Shown one piece after another: positions 50,801 to 64,000 of a DNA stretch of 64,000 bases. Source of the stretch: Glandiceps talaboti (lineage: Eukaryota > Hemichordata > Enteropneusta > Spengelidae); the NCBI RefSeq assembly GCF_964340395.1, contig NC_135554.1, forward strand, positions 3,886,475-3,950,474. Direction: 5' to 3'. The stretch's first letter is position 1, and each line of letters opens with the position of its first letter. The translations under genes and the position numbers were made by a program. Under the pieces are notes generated by a model. The model worked only from the letters and a program-made list of their open reading frames with translations. It ran no database searches and was not told where the DNA came from.

Positions 50801-53800
50801 TGTACATCTGACACTAAGTCTCCACTTGTACATCTGACATTAAGTCTCCACTTGTACATCTGACACTAAGTCTCCATTTGTACATCTGACATTAAATCTC
50901 CACTTGTACATCTGACATTAAGTCTTCATTTGTACATCTGACACTAAGTCTCCACTTGTACATCTGACACTAAGTCTCCACTTGTACATCTGACATTAAG
51001 TCTTCACTTGTACATCTGACACTACGTCTTCACTTGTACATCTAACACTAAGTCTCCACTTATACATCTGACACTAAGTCTCCACTTGTACATCTGACAT
51101 TAAGTCTCCATTTGTACATCTGACATTAAGTCTCCATTTGTACATCTGACACTAAGTCTCCATTTGTACATCTGACACTAAGTCTCCACTTATACATCTA
51201 ACACTAAGTCTCCACTTGTACATCTGACACTAAGTCTCCACTTGTACATCTGACACTAAGTCTTCACTTATACATCTGACACTAAGTCTCCACTTGTACA
51301 TCTGACACTAAGTCTTCATTTGTACATCTGACACTAAGTCTCCACTTGTACATCTGACACTAAGTCTTCACTTGTACATCTGACACTAAGTCTCCACTTG
51401 TACATCTGACACTAAGTCTCCATTTGTACATCTGACACTAAGTCTCCACTTGTACATCTGACACTAAGTCTCCATTTGTACATCTGACACTAAGTCTCCA
51501 CTTGTACATCTGACACTAAGTCTCCATTTGTACATCTGACATTAAGTCTCCACTTGTACATCTGACACTAAGTCTCCATTTGTACATCTGACACTAAGTC
51601 TCCACTTGTACATCTGACACTAAGTCTCCATTTGTACATCTGACACTAAGTCTCCACTTGTACATCTGACACTAAGTCTCCATTTGTACATCTGACACTA
51701 AGTCTCCACTTGTACATCTGACACTAAGTCTCCATTTGTACATCTGACTCAAAGTCTCCACTTGTACATCTGACACAAAGTCTCCATTTGTACATCTGAC
51801 ACTAAGTCTCCACTTGTACATCTGACATTAAGTCTCCACTTATACATCTGACACTAAGTCTCCACTTGTACATCTGACACTAAGTCTCCACTTGTACATC
51901 TGACACTAAGTCTTCATTTGTACATCTGACTCAAAGTCTTCACTTGTACATCTGACACTAAGTCTCCACTTGTACATCTGACACTAAGTCTTCATTTGTA
52001 CATCTGACTCAAAGTCTCCACTTGTACATCTGACACAAAGTCTCCATTTGTACATCTGACACTAAGTCTCCACTTGTACATCTGACACTAAGTCTTCATT
52101 TGTACATCTGACTCAAAGTCTCCACTTGTACATCTGACACAAAGTCTCCATTTGTACAGCTGACATTAAGTCTCCATTTGTACATCTGACATTAAGTCTC
52201 CATTTGTACATCTGACACTAAGTCTCCATTTGTACATCTGACACTAAGTCTCCACTTGTACATCTGACACAAAGTCTCCACTTATACATCTGACACTAAG
52301 TCTCCACTTGTACATCTGACACTAAGTCTCCACTTGTACATCTGACACTAAGTCTCCACTTGTACATCTGACATTAAGTCTCCACTTGTACATCTGACAC
52401 TAAGTCTCCATTTGTACATCTGACATTAAATCTCCACTTGTACATCTGACATTAAGTCTTCATTTGTACATCTGACACTAAGTCTCCACTTGTACATCTG
52501 ACACTAAGTCTCCACTTGTACATCTGACATTAAGTCTTCACTTGTACATCTGACACTACGTCTTCACTTGTACATCTAACACTAAGTCTCCACTTATACA
52601 TCTGACACTAAGTCTCCACTTGTACATCTGACATTAAGTCTCCATTTGTACATCTGACATTAAGTCTCCATTTGTACATCTGACACTAAGTCTCCATTTG
52701 TACATCTGACACTAAGTCTCCACTTATACATCTAACACTAAGTCTCCACTTGTACATCTGACACTAAGTCTCCACTTGTACATCTGACACTAAGTCTTCA
52801 CTTATACATCTGACACTAAGTCTCCACTTGTACATCTGACACTAAGTCTTCATTTGTACATCTGACACTAAGTCTCCACTTGTACATCTGACACTAAGTC
52901 TTCACTTGTACATCTGACACTAAGTCTCCACTTGTACATCTGACACTAAGTCTCCATTTGTACATCTGACACTAAGTCTCCACTTGTACATCTGACACTA
53001 AGTCTCCATTTGTACATCTGACACTAAGTCTCCACTTGTACATCTGACACTAAGTCTCCATTTGTACATCTGACATTAAGTCTCCACTTGTACATCTGAC
53101 ACTAAGTCTCCATTTGTACATCTGACACTAAGTCTCCACTTGTACATCTGACACTAAGTCTCCATTTGTACATCTGACACTAAGTCTCCACTTGTACATC
53201 TGACACTAAGTCTCCATTTGTACATCTGACACTAAGTCTCCACTTGTACATCTGACACTAAGTCTCCATTTGTACATCTGACTCAAAGTCTCCACTTGTA
53301 CATCTGACACAAAGTCTCCATTTGTACATCTGACACTAAGTCTCCACTTGTACATCTGACATTAAGTCTCCACTTATACATCTGACACTAAGTCTCCACT
53401 TGTACATCTGACACTAAGTCTCCACTTGTACATCTGACACTAAGTCTTCATTTGTACATCTGACTCAAAGTCTTCACTTGTACATCTGACACTAAGTCTC
53501 CACTTGTACATCTGACACTAAGTCTTCATTTGTACATCTGACTCAAAGTCTCCACTTGTACATCTGACACAAAGTCTCCATTTGTACATCTGACACTAAG
53601 TCTCCACTTGTACATCTGACACTAAGTCTTCATTTGTACATCTGACTCAAAGTCTCCACTTGTACATCTGACACAAAGTCTCCATTTGTACAGCTGACAT
53701 TAAGTCTCCATTTGTACATCTGACATTAAGTCTCCATTTGTACATCTGACACTAAGTCTCCATTTGTACATCTGACACTAAGTCTCCACTTGTACATCTG

Positions 53801-56800
53801 ACACAAAGTCTCCACTTATACATCTGACACTAAGTCTCCACTTGTACATCTGACACTAAGTCTCCACTTGTACATCTGACACTAAGTCTTCATTTGTACA
53901 TCTGACTCAAAGTCTTCACTTGTACATCTAACACTAAGTCTCCACTTGTACATCTGACACTAAGTCTCCACTTGTACATCTGACACAAAGTCTCCACTTG
54001 TACATCTGACACTAAGTCTCCACTTGTACATCTGACACTAAGTCTCCACTTGTACATCTGACACTAAGTCTTCATTTGTACATCTGACACTAAGTCTTCA
54101 TTTGTAACTCTGACACTAAGTCTTCATTTGTACATCTGACACTAAGTCTCCACTTGTACATCTGACACTAAGTCTCCACTTGTACATCTGACTCAAAGTC
54201 TCCACTTGTACATCTGACACAAAGTCTCCATTTGTACATCTGACACTAAGTCTTCATTTGTAACTCTGACACTAAGTCTCCACTTGTACATCTGACACTA
54301 AGTCTTCACTTGTACATCTGACACTAAGTCTCCACTTGTACATCTGACACTAAGTCTTCATTTGTACATCTGACTCAAAGTCTCCACTTGTACATCTGAC
54401 ACTAAGTCTTCACTTGTACATCTGACATTAAATCTCCATTTGTACATCTGACATTAAATCTCCATTTGTACATCTGACATTAAGTCTCCATTTGTACATC
54501 TGACATTAAGTCTCCATTTGTACATCTGACATTAAATCTTCATTTGTACATCTGACATTAAATCTTCATTTGTACATCTGACATTAAGTCTCCATTTGTA
54601 CATCTGACATTAAGTCTTCATTTGTAACTCTGACACTAAGTCTTCACTTGTACATCTGACACAAAGTCTCCACTTGTACATCTGACACTAAGTCTCCACT
54701 TGTACATCTGACACTAAGTCTCCACTTGTACATCTGACACTAAGTCTTCATTTGTACATCTGACACTAAGTCTTCATTTGTAACTCTGACACTAAGTCTT
54801 CATTTGTACATCTGACACTAAGTCTCCACTTGTACATCTGACACTAAGTCTCCACTTGTACATCTGACTCAAAGTCTCCATTTGTACATCTGACACTAAG
54901 TCTTCATTTGTAACTCTGACACTAAGTGTCCACTTGTACATCTGACATTAAGTCTTCATTTGTACATCTGACACTAAGTCTCCACTTGTACATCTGACAT
55001 TAAGTCTCCACTTGTACATCTGACACTAAGTCTCCATTTGTACATCTGACATTAAATCTCCACTTGTACATCTGACATTAAGTCTTCATTTGTACATCTG
55101 ACACTAAGTCTCCACTTGTACATCTGACACTAAGTCTCCACTTGTACATCTGACATTAAGTCTTCACTTGTACATCTGACACTACGTCTTCACTTGTACA
55201 TCTAACACTAAGTCTCCACTTATACATCTGACACTAAGTCTCCACTTGTACATCTGACATTAAGTCTCCATTTGTACATCTGACATTAAGTCTCCATTTG
55301 TACATCTGACACTAAGTCTCCATTTGTACATCTGACACTAAGTCTCCACTTATACATCTAACACTAAGTCTCCACTTGTACATCTGACACTAAGTCTCCA
55401 CTTGTACATCTGACACTAAGTCTTCACTTATACATCTGACACTAAGTCTCCACTTGTACATCTGACACTAAGTCTTCATTTGTACATCTGACACTAAGTC
55501 TCCACTTGTACATCTGACACTAAGTCTTCACTTGTACATCTGACACTAAGTCTCCACTTGTACATCTGACACTAAGTCTCCATTTGTACATCTGACACTA
55601 AGTCTCCACTTGTACATCTGACACTAAGTCTCCATTTGTACATCTGACACTAAGTCTCCACTTGTACATCTGACACTAAGTCTCCATTTGTACATCTGAC
55701 ATTAAGTCTCCACTTGTACATCTGACACTAAGTCTCCATTTGTACATCTGACACTAAGTCTCCACTTGTACATCTGACACTAAGTCTCCATTTGTACATC
55801 TGACACTAAGTCTCCACTTGTACATCTGACACTAAGTCTCCATTTGTACATCTGACACTAAGTCTCCACTTGTACATCTGACACTAAGTCTCCATTTGTA
55901 CATCTGACTCAAAGTCTCCACTTGTACATCTGACACAAAGTCTCCATTTGTACATCTGACACTAAGTCTCCACTTGTACATCTGACATTAAGTCTCCACT
56001 TATACATCTGACACTAAGTCTCCACTTGTACATCTGACACTAAGTCTCCACTTGTACATCTGACACTAAGTCTTCATTTGTACATCTGACTCAAAGTCTT
56101 CACTTGTACATCTGACACTAAGTCTCCACTTGTACATCTGACACTAAGTCTTCATTTGTACATCTGACTCAAAGTCTCCACTTGTACATCTGACACAAAG
56201 TCTCCATTTGTACATCTGACACTAAGTCTCCACTTGTACATCTGACACTAAGTCTTCATTTGTACATCTGACTCAAAGTCTCCACTTGTACATCTGACAC
56301 AAAGTCTCCATTTGTACAGCTGACATTAAGTCTCCATTTGTACATCTGACATTAAGTCTCCATTTGTACATCTGACACTAAGTCTCCATTTGTACATCTG
56401 ACACTAAGTCTCCACTTGTACATCTGACACAAAGTCTCCACTTATACATCTGACACTAAGTCTCCACTTGTACATCTGACACTAAGTCTCCACTTGTACA
56501 TCTGACACTAAGTCTTCATTTGTACATCTGACTCAAAGTCTTCACTTGTACATCTAACACTAAGTCTCCACTTGTACATCTGACACTAAGTCTCCACTTG
56601 TACATCTGACACAAAGTCTCCACTTGTACATCTGACACTAAGTCTCCACTTGTACATCTGACACTAAGTCTCCACTTGTACATCTGACACTAAGTCTTCA
56701 TTTGTACATCTGACACTAAGTCTTCATTTGTAACTCTGACACTAAGTCTTCATTTGTACATCTGACACTAAGTCTCCACTTGTACATCTGACACTAAGTC

Positions 56801-59800
56801 TCCACTTGTACATCTGACTCAAAGTCTCCACTTGTACATCTGACACAAAGTCTCCATTTGTACATCTGACACTAAGTCTTCATTTGTAACTCTGACACTA
56901 AGTCTCCACTTGTACATCTGACACTAAGTCTTCACTTGTACATCTGACACTAAGTCTCCACTTGTACATCTGACACTAAGTCTTCATTTGTACATCTGAC
57001 TCAAAGTCTCCACTTGTACATCTGACACTAAGTCTTCACTTGTACATCTGACATTAAATCTCCATTTGTACATCTGACATTAAATCTCCATTTGTACATC
57101 TGACATTAAGTCTCCATTTGTACATCTGACATTAAGTCTCCATTTGTACATCTGACATTAAATCTTCATTTGTACATCTGACATTAAATCTTCATTTGTA
57201 CATCTGACATTAAGTCTCCATTTGTACATCTGACATTAAGTCTTCATTTGTAACTCTGACACTAAGTCTTCACTTGTACATCTGACACAAAGTCTCCACT
57301 TGTACATCTGACACTAAGTCTCCACTTGTACATCTGACACTAAGTCTCCACTTGTACATCTGACACTAAGTCTTCATTTGTACATCTGACACTAAGTCTT
57401 CATTTGTAACTCTGACACTAAGTCTTCATTTGTACATCTGACACTAAGTCTCCACTTGTACATCTGACACTAAGTCTCCACTTGTACATCTGACTCAAAG
57501 TCTCCATTTGTACATCTGACACTAAGTCTTCATTTGTAACTCTGACACTAAGTCTCCACTTGTACATCTGACACTAAGTCTTCACTTGTACATCTGACAC
57601 TAAGTCTCCACTTGTACATCTGACACTAAGTCTTCATTTGTACATCTGACTCAAAGTCTCCACTTGTACATCTGACACTAAGTCTTCACTTGTACATCTG
57701 ACATTAAATCTCCATTTGTACATCTGACATTAAATCTCCATTTGTACATCTGACATTAAGTCTCCATTTGTACATCTGACATTAAGTCTCCATTTGTACA
57801 TCTGACATTAAATCTTCATTTGTACATCTGACATTAAATCTTCATTTGTACATCTGACATTAAGTCTCCACTTGTACATCTGACACTAAGTCTTCACTTG
57901 TACATCTGACACTAAGTCTCCACTTGTACATCTGACATTAAATCTCCACTTGTACATCTGACATTAAATCTCCATTTGTACATCTGACACTAAGTCTCCA
58001 TTTGTACATCTGACATTAAATCTCCATTTGTACATCTGACACTAAGTCTCCACTTGTACATCTGACATTAAGTCTCCATTTGTACATCTGACACTAAGTC
58101 TCCACTTGTACATCTGACATTAAGTCTACACTTGTACATCTGACATTAAATCTCCATTTGTACATCTGACATTAAGTCTCCATTTGTACATCTGACATTA
58201 AATCTTCATTTGTACATCTGACACTAAGTCTCCACTTGTACATCTGACACTAAGTCTCCACTTGTACATCTGACATTAAATCTCCATTTGTACATCTGAC
58301 ATTAAGTCTCCATTTGTACATCTGACACTAAGTCTCCACTTGTACATCTGACACTAAGTCTCCACTTGTACATCTGACACTAAGTCTCCACTTGTACATC
58401 TGACACTAAGTCTCCATTTGTACATCTGACATTAAGTCTCCACTTGTACATCTGACACTAAGTCTCCATTTGTACATCTGACACTAAGTCTCCACTTGTA
58501 CATCTGACACTAAGTCTCCATTTGTACATCTGACTCAAAGACTCCACTTGTACATCTGACATTAAATCTCCATTTGTACATCTGACATTAAGTCTCCATT
58601 TGTACATCTGACATTAAATCTTCATTTGTACATCTCACACTAAGTCTTCATTTGTAACTCTGACATTAAGTCTCCACTTGTACATCTGACATTAAATCTT
58701 CATTTGTACATCTGACACTAAGTCTCCACTTGTACATCTGACATTAAGTCTCCACTTGTACATCTTACACTAAGTCTCCATTTGTACATCTGACACTAAG
58801 TCTTCATTTGTAACTCTGACATTAAGTCTCCATTTGTACATCTGACACTAAGTCTCCACTTGTACATCTGACACTAAGTCTCCACTTGTACATCTGACAC
58901 TAAGTCTCCACTTGTACATCTGACATTAAATCTCCATTTGTACATCTGACATTAAGTCTCCATTTGTACATCTGACATTAAATCTTCATTTGTACATCTG
59001 ACATTAAGTCTCCACTTGTACATCTGACATTAAATCTCCATTTGTACATCTGACATTAAATCTCCATTTGTACATCTGACATTAAATCTTCATTTGTACA
59101 TCTGACACTAAGTCTCCACTTGTACATCTGACATTAAGTCTCCACTTGTACATCTGACATTAAGTCTCCATTTGTACATCTGACACTAAGTCTTCATTTG
59201 TAACTCTGACATTAAGTCTCCATTTGTACATCTGACACTAAGTCTCCACTTGTACATCTGACACTAAGTCTCCACTTGCACATCTGACACTAAGTCTCCA
59301 CTTGTACATCTGACATTAAATCTCCATTTGTACATCTGACATTAAGTCTCCATTTGTACATCTGACATTAAATCTTCATTTGTACATCTGACATTAAGTC
59401 TCCACTTGTACATCTGACATTAAGTCTCCATTTGTACATCTGACATTAAATCTTCATTTGTACATCTGACATTAAGTCTCCACTTGTACATCTGACATTA
59501 AATCTCCATTTGTACATCTGACATTAAGTCTCCATTTGTACATCTGACATTAAATCCTCATTTGTACATCTGACACTAAGTCTTCATTTGTAACTCTGAC
59601 ATTAAGTCTCCACTTGTACATCTGACATTAAATCTTCATTTGTACATCTGACACTAAGTCTCCACTTGTAACTCTGACATTAAGTCTCCATTTGTACATC
59701 TGACACTAAGTCTTCATTTGTAACTCTGACATTAAGTCTCCATTTGTACATCTGACACTAAGTCTTCATTTGTAACTCTGACATTAAGTCTCCATTTGTA

Positions 59801-60778
59801 CATCTGACACTAAGTCTCCACTTGTACATCTGACACTAAGTCTCCATTTGTACATCTGACACTAAGTCTCCACTTGTACATCTGACACTAAGTCTCCATT
59901 TGTACATCTGACACTAAGTCTCCATTTGTACATCTGACACTAAGTCTTCATTTGTAACTCTGACATTAAGTCTCCACTTGTACATCTGACACTAAGTCTC
60001 CACTTGTACATCTGACACTAAGTCTACACTTGTACATCTGACACTAAGTCTCCATTTGTACATCTGACACTAAGTCTCCACTTGTACATCTGACACTAAG
60101 TCTTCATTTGTACATCTGACTCAAAGTCTTCACTTGTACATCTGACACTAAGTCTCCACTTGTACATCTGACATTAAATCTCCATTTGTACATCTGACAC
60201 TAAGTCTCCACTTGTACATCTGACACTAAGTCTTCACTTGTACATCTGACACTAAGTCTCCACTTGTACATCTGACATTAAATCTCCATTTGTTCATCTG
60301 ACACTAAGTCTCCACTTGTACATCTGACATTAAGTCTTCACTTGTACATCTGACACAAAGTCTCCATTTGTACATCTGACATTAAGTCTTCACTTGTACA
60401 TCTGACACTAAGTCTCCACTTGTACATCTGACATTAAATCTCCATTTGTACATCTGACACTAAGTCTCCACTTGTACATCTGACATTAAGTCTTCACTTG
60501 TACATCTGACACAAAGTCTCCATTTGTACATCTGACATTAAGTCTCCACTTGTACATCTGACACTAAGTCTCCACTTGTACATCTGACACTAAGTCTCCA
60601 CTTGTACATCTGACATTAAATCTCCATTTGTACATCTGACATTAAGTCTCCATTTGTACATCTGACATTAAATCTTCATTTGTACATCTGACACTAAGTC
60701 TTCATTTGTACATCTGACACTAAGTCTCCATTTGTACATCTGACACTAAGTCTCCATTTGTACATCTGACACTAAGTA
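47899..60778. repeat. 26-bp satellite, about 495 monomers, with higher-order structure
   Basis: The monomer is GACACTAAGTCTCC(A)... plus CTTGTACATCT, 26 bp. Variants include CATTAAG, CTCAAAG, CACAAAG, TTCA for TCCA, ATTTG for ACTTG, ATACATC and AACTCTG. Rare variants serve as markers. ACTACG occurs at 48395, 51021, 52555 and 55181; TACAGCTG at 49531, 52157, 53691 and 56317; an ATTAAATC pair at 50261, 54421, 57047 and 57697. Offsets are 2626 (101 monomers), 4160 (160) and 650 (25). This shows a 2626-bp higher-order unit, with the second copy cut at about 52350 (1534 bp, 59 monomers). The array ends sharply at 60778. No coding frame, since 26 is not a multiple of three. Confidence 0.97.
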
Positions 60779-61887
60779 AACGAGGTTGTGGTTTGCCACG
60801 ATGACCTTTATGCCAATTCTCGTTTATCATATTTCATACAATTTTGAAATAGTCTATTAATTTAGCTAACATGCATAAAGTCAATATTGTTATTCAGCGT
60901 CCCAATGAAGGCAAACACATAATGAAGTTATTCAGGTGGAACAGTTTGCAATTATTGTTGTGACAAAGTCTTCGGTATGTACCTGTTCCATGACATTAAT
61001 AATAGTTTTCACAATCTCGTCATTAATATGTCTACATTAATTATTTCCAAACGAAGTGGCGGCGTTCGAAACCTAGGTAGTATTTGAGGATTCTCTTCCC
61101 TTCCCCGCCCCCTCCCCCTCCCCCTCCCAATTCCTGTACTACTAACCTGTACATGACAAAAGAGCGGGTCTTACCTCAGAGAAGTGCAAGTGGCTGTGTT
61201 TTGATAAGATAAATAATATAATAAGTATTGAATCAAATAATAGGCATGAGGGAAAATGTGACGTTCATTTTAGTAACCTACTTACACATTCCCCTATAGA
61301 CAATTAGATATAATGTCAGTGTTCCCTTGATTGAATAAAAAGATATTAACAATTGATATGATCAACATTCATTCATAATCTCAATGAAAAAGTACTGAAC
61401 GGACGACAAAAAAGTACATAATAAAACGATTCCGATAATTGGTATGATGGATTGGACATACTGATGAGGTAGCTCAGCAAAGCCTTAGTGAAACGTTTAC
61501 TATTTATTGTATGCATATATCGAAATATTTGAGTCAGAACTGTATGGTTTATATTATTTATATATATATACATATTGTCATATTGTAATAAAATTGACAT
61601 ATTCAGGTTATGGCATTTGGGATAATCCACGACCCTGTGGTTAATTGGTTATTGGGCTTGTCCAACCAGGTTAGGACACGTTGGCATCTCCTGTCTTTGT
61701 TGTATTATTGTGATGAATATCCATGATGGTAGGCGCCGGCATCTGAGTGTTGTGGAAATTACCTCACATTGACTCATTCGACTGAGATCTTAGCCCGCAC
61801 TCGTTTGGTGAAAGTTCAACGAGACTAGGGAACGTTTTCTTTGGTACAAATCACAAACCCGCTCTCTTGTCTGAACACTTGACGTCA
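60779..61887. other. Intergenic, no gene seen
   Basis: A C-rich tract at about 61097-61129 (CCCTCCCCCTCCCCCTCCC) could form a G-quadruplex on the minus strand. No gene is supported. Confidence 0.4.
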
Positions 61888-62059
<172 letters not shown>

Positions 62060-64000
62060 TAACAATAGTATTATACTAATGATTTGATCATGAATGGGTT
62101 GAAAAATACCAACTCTTCCAAACCCCTGAAAAGTTGTCTCCAGTCATATTATGGTGTGACTAGAACGCTTTTTTCTCGCTACTCGATGACTACTAACATT
62201 CACACTATGCATTTCATGTTAAAATATTATTCTGTCGTTTTAAAACATGATGTATGTCAGACTAAGAACGTGGTAACTTTTCAATCTGTTACGTTCTTAT
62301 TTACCTAAATTATTAATCTAACTGTATTGTTTGCTGTTAGCAATGATTATATCACGCACAATGCTCTAATGCATGTATATAATCCAAACAAACTGTCCCC
62401 GGCAACATATTACATATAAGTATAGTCAAGCGTTGCCTTATAACCATTGTGGTTTACAGAATATGAAAAAAAATGTGCCTTTACTTTCAGATCCAATATT
62501 AATGTAATCACTTTATTTCATCACAATGCCGTAAGGTGACTACTCTGTATAGAAATAGAAGATAATACCATGGTCTTTATCTAGCAAATCTAATGAACTA
62601 CTAACAGGTTCTTTCGGTGTGACAATTTCCTCTACCTTAATTGTAAATGAATAAAGAGTATTTTTTAATCCTTTCTAGATTATTAATAAACTTCTAGGCA
62701 GTGACCTATTCCTCGTACTTATGATGTCTTATTGTTAATGTTCAATTCAATTTAGATACACAGCACCAAGATTAGACCAGCTGGGTGTTAACGTAATTGA
62801 AATCGATACAAATACAATTCAACTTCCTGTACCTCCTGGAGGCTTCATTTCGTACTAAATGTGATTTCGTGTGTACTCTTACAGACTTGCATTTTGCCCT
62901 AACAATATATAAAATCGTGAAAAATGATATTGTTCCATTAATAACAAATAATGTATGAAATATAGATTTCACAAGATTTCCATATAATGTGATTAGAAAG
63001 CACACATGGCCGTTAGTAAAGAAAAATAGTCTATAAAAATGTATTGTTATAGCGCATTATTACTGCATATAGACCTTGAGTTGTTATTTGCTGAATATAT
63101 TGAACATTGTTATCAAAGATTAAATTCGATTTTGTGTGATTAGAACATACACATATCGTAACATATGGATCCAACCACTAATGTTACTTGAAGCTCGGAG
63201 TTGAAACTGAGATGAGTAGACGTTACATTACGTTATTGCATTTTACTGGTGAACTAAACATGAATATGGTCTTGATTCAAATACCACACGTGACTCTTTC
63301 TGCCAGTGTTAACACAATGAACCATACAAAATGTAAAATAGAAATACATATGAACTATTAATACATACTCACATATTTGTATTAAAGGAACGTAATCTAA
63401 ATTAAGGCAACAGAATCATGAAGTAGGATTATTATAACATTTTTATTTTTATAAATGAAATACACGTGATCAATATATGTCGATAAAGTATTCCAATCAT
63501 AGAAATCTGTGACTACAATAAATGAGTGATACCATCATATAATATAAGGACGTTACTAATACGACAAAAAAGATATATATTTATGTACCCTCCTGTTGCA
63601 TGATATGATTCTATATAGGAAGTATCGCTATAATCTAGACAGAAAATACATAGTTTCTTTCTTAAGTGCAACAATGTAAGTAATGAGATATTAAAAGTAT
63701 TAAATAAAGAATTTCACCATTAGTTGAGTTAGTAGAGATTAAACATTAAATATTGACGTATTAGTCCCCCCCCCTACGGACTACTGTAATACTTTCTTTT
63801 CCTTTTCTTCTTTCGGTTTATCTACCGTCTAACTAGTCCAGCGGCCAGAGGTGGTTTTTGGGGTGAACCTTGCAATGTGAGTTATATAATGTTTTCTGTG
63901 TGCAAAATCTACCTCAAAAAGGTGCCCCGATACATATCTGACGGGTGCCACTCACGCACCGTGCCCTTGGGCATTTCGTTATATCTCGAGAAAACCAAAA
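62060..64000. other. Intergenic to window end, no gene supported
   Basis: AT-rich without coding signal. A C10 run lies at about 63766 flanked by GTATTAGT and ACTACTGTAATAC, and a slightly GC-richer stretch at 63840-64000 continues past the window. It might be the start of another element or exon, but nothing can be named. Confidence 0.35.

Noticed and set aside
47899-60778. CRISPR-array interpretation of the regular 26-bp repeats
   Set aside because: The repeats are contiguous with no spacers, lie in a eukaryotic context, and show satellite-type variants and higher-order structure.
61630-61690. Possible tRNA-like sequence (CTGTGGTTAATTGGTTATTGG...)
   Set aside because: No convincing B box or cloverleaf closing could be drawn.

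Overview
This is an AT-rich, repeat-dominated stretch of a metazoan nuclear genome. The evidence is a 7-transmembrane GPCR, vertebrate/invertebrate-type LINEs (L1/Tx1-like and CR1/Jockey-like), tRNA-derived SINEs, TIR transposons, a tRNA-Ser-like sequence, long microsatellites and megasatellites, and no bacterial-style operons. The repeat types, including a GCGCTATATAAG...(ATT)n element tail and SINEs with a CCCCGGGTACTCCGG block, resemble those of marine invertebrates such as hemichordates, amphioxus, echinoderms and molluscs. The species cannot be fixed from sequence alone.

Layout: 0.5-2.1 kb holds a 5'-truncated LINE, followed directly by a 43-bp minisatellite (2.1-3.76 kb). From about 6.2 to 26.5 kb lies a tandem segmental duplication. 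Unit 1 (about 6.2-16.7 kb) carries an intact single-coding-exon rhodopsin-class GPCR (7919-9139). Unit 2 (about 19.8-26.5 kb) carries its decayed paralogue (21368-22461), with the start codon lost, a 5-nt frameshift and a 174-nt in-frame deletion. Both have a matching upstream non-coding exon ending at a conserved GT donor. Unit 1 was later invaded by a near full-length L1/Tx1-like LINE (9858-14961) with a 13-bp target-site duplication, itself interrupted by a small Helentron/HINE-like element. Three TIR elements (6.75-7.71, 18.3-18.78 and 29.06-30.94 kb) share TTA/TAA target duplications, GGG...CCC ends and same-strand G-rich subterminal repeats. They look like one group of non-autonomous PIF/Harbinger-like elements, one with a 198-bp perfect inverted repeat.

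From 26.8 kb on there are no convincing host genes. There is a 35-bp minisatellite (26.8-27.9 kb), foldback sequences, a tRNA-Ser(CGA)-like sequence with a broken T arm (34.8 kb), a LINE C-terminal fragment (36.4-36.9 kb, minus) and a 48-bp minisatellite open on both strands (40.4-41.7 kb). A 12.9-kb, 26-bp satellite (47.9-60.8 kb) has clear higher-order structure: recurring offsets of 2626 and 4160 bp, exact multiples of 26. Three short coding-like stretches (33.6, 35.5 and 36.1 kb) are recorded as low-confidence candidate terminal exons.

No multi-gene functional system is visible. The main biological interest is a GPCR duplicate pair of an unusual type (no aminergic Asp in TM3, DKY instead of DRY), the G-rich TIR element group, and the satellite's higher-order organisation.
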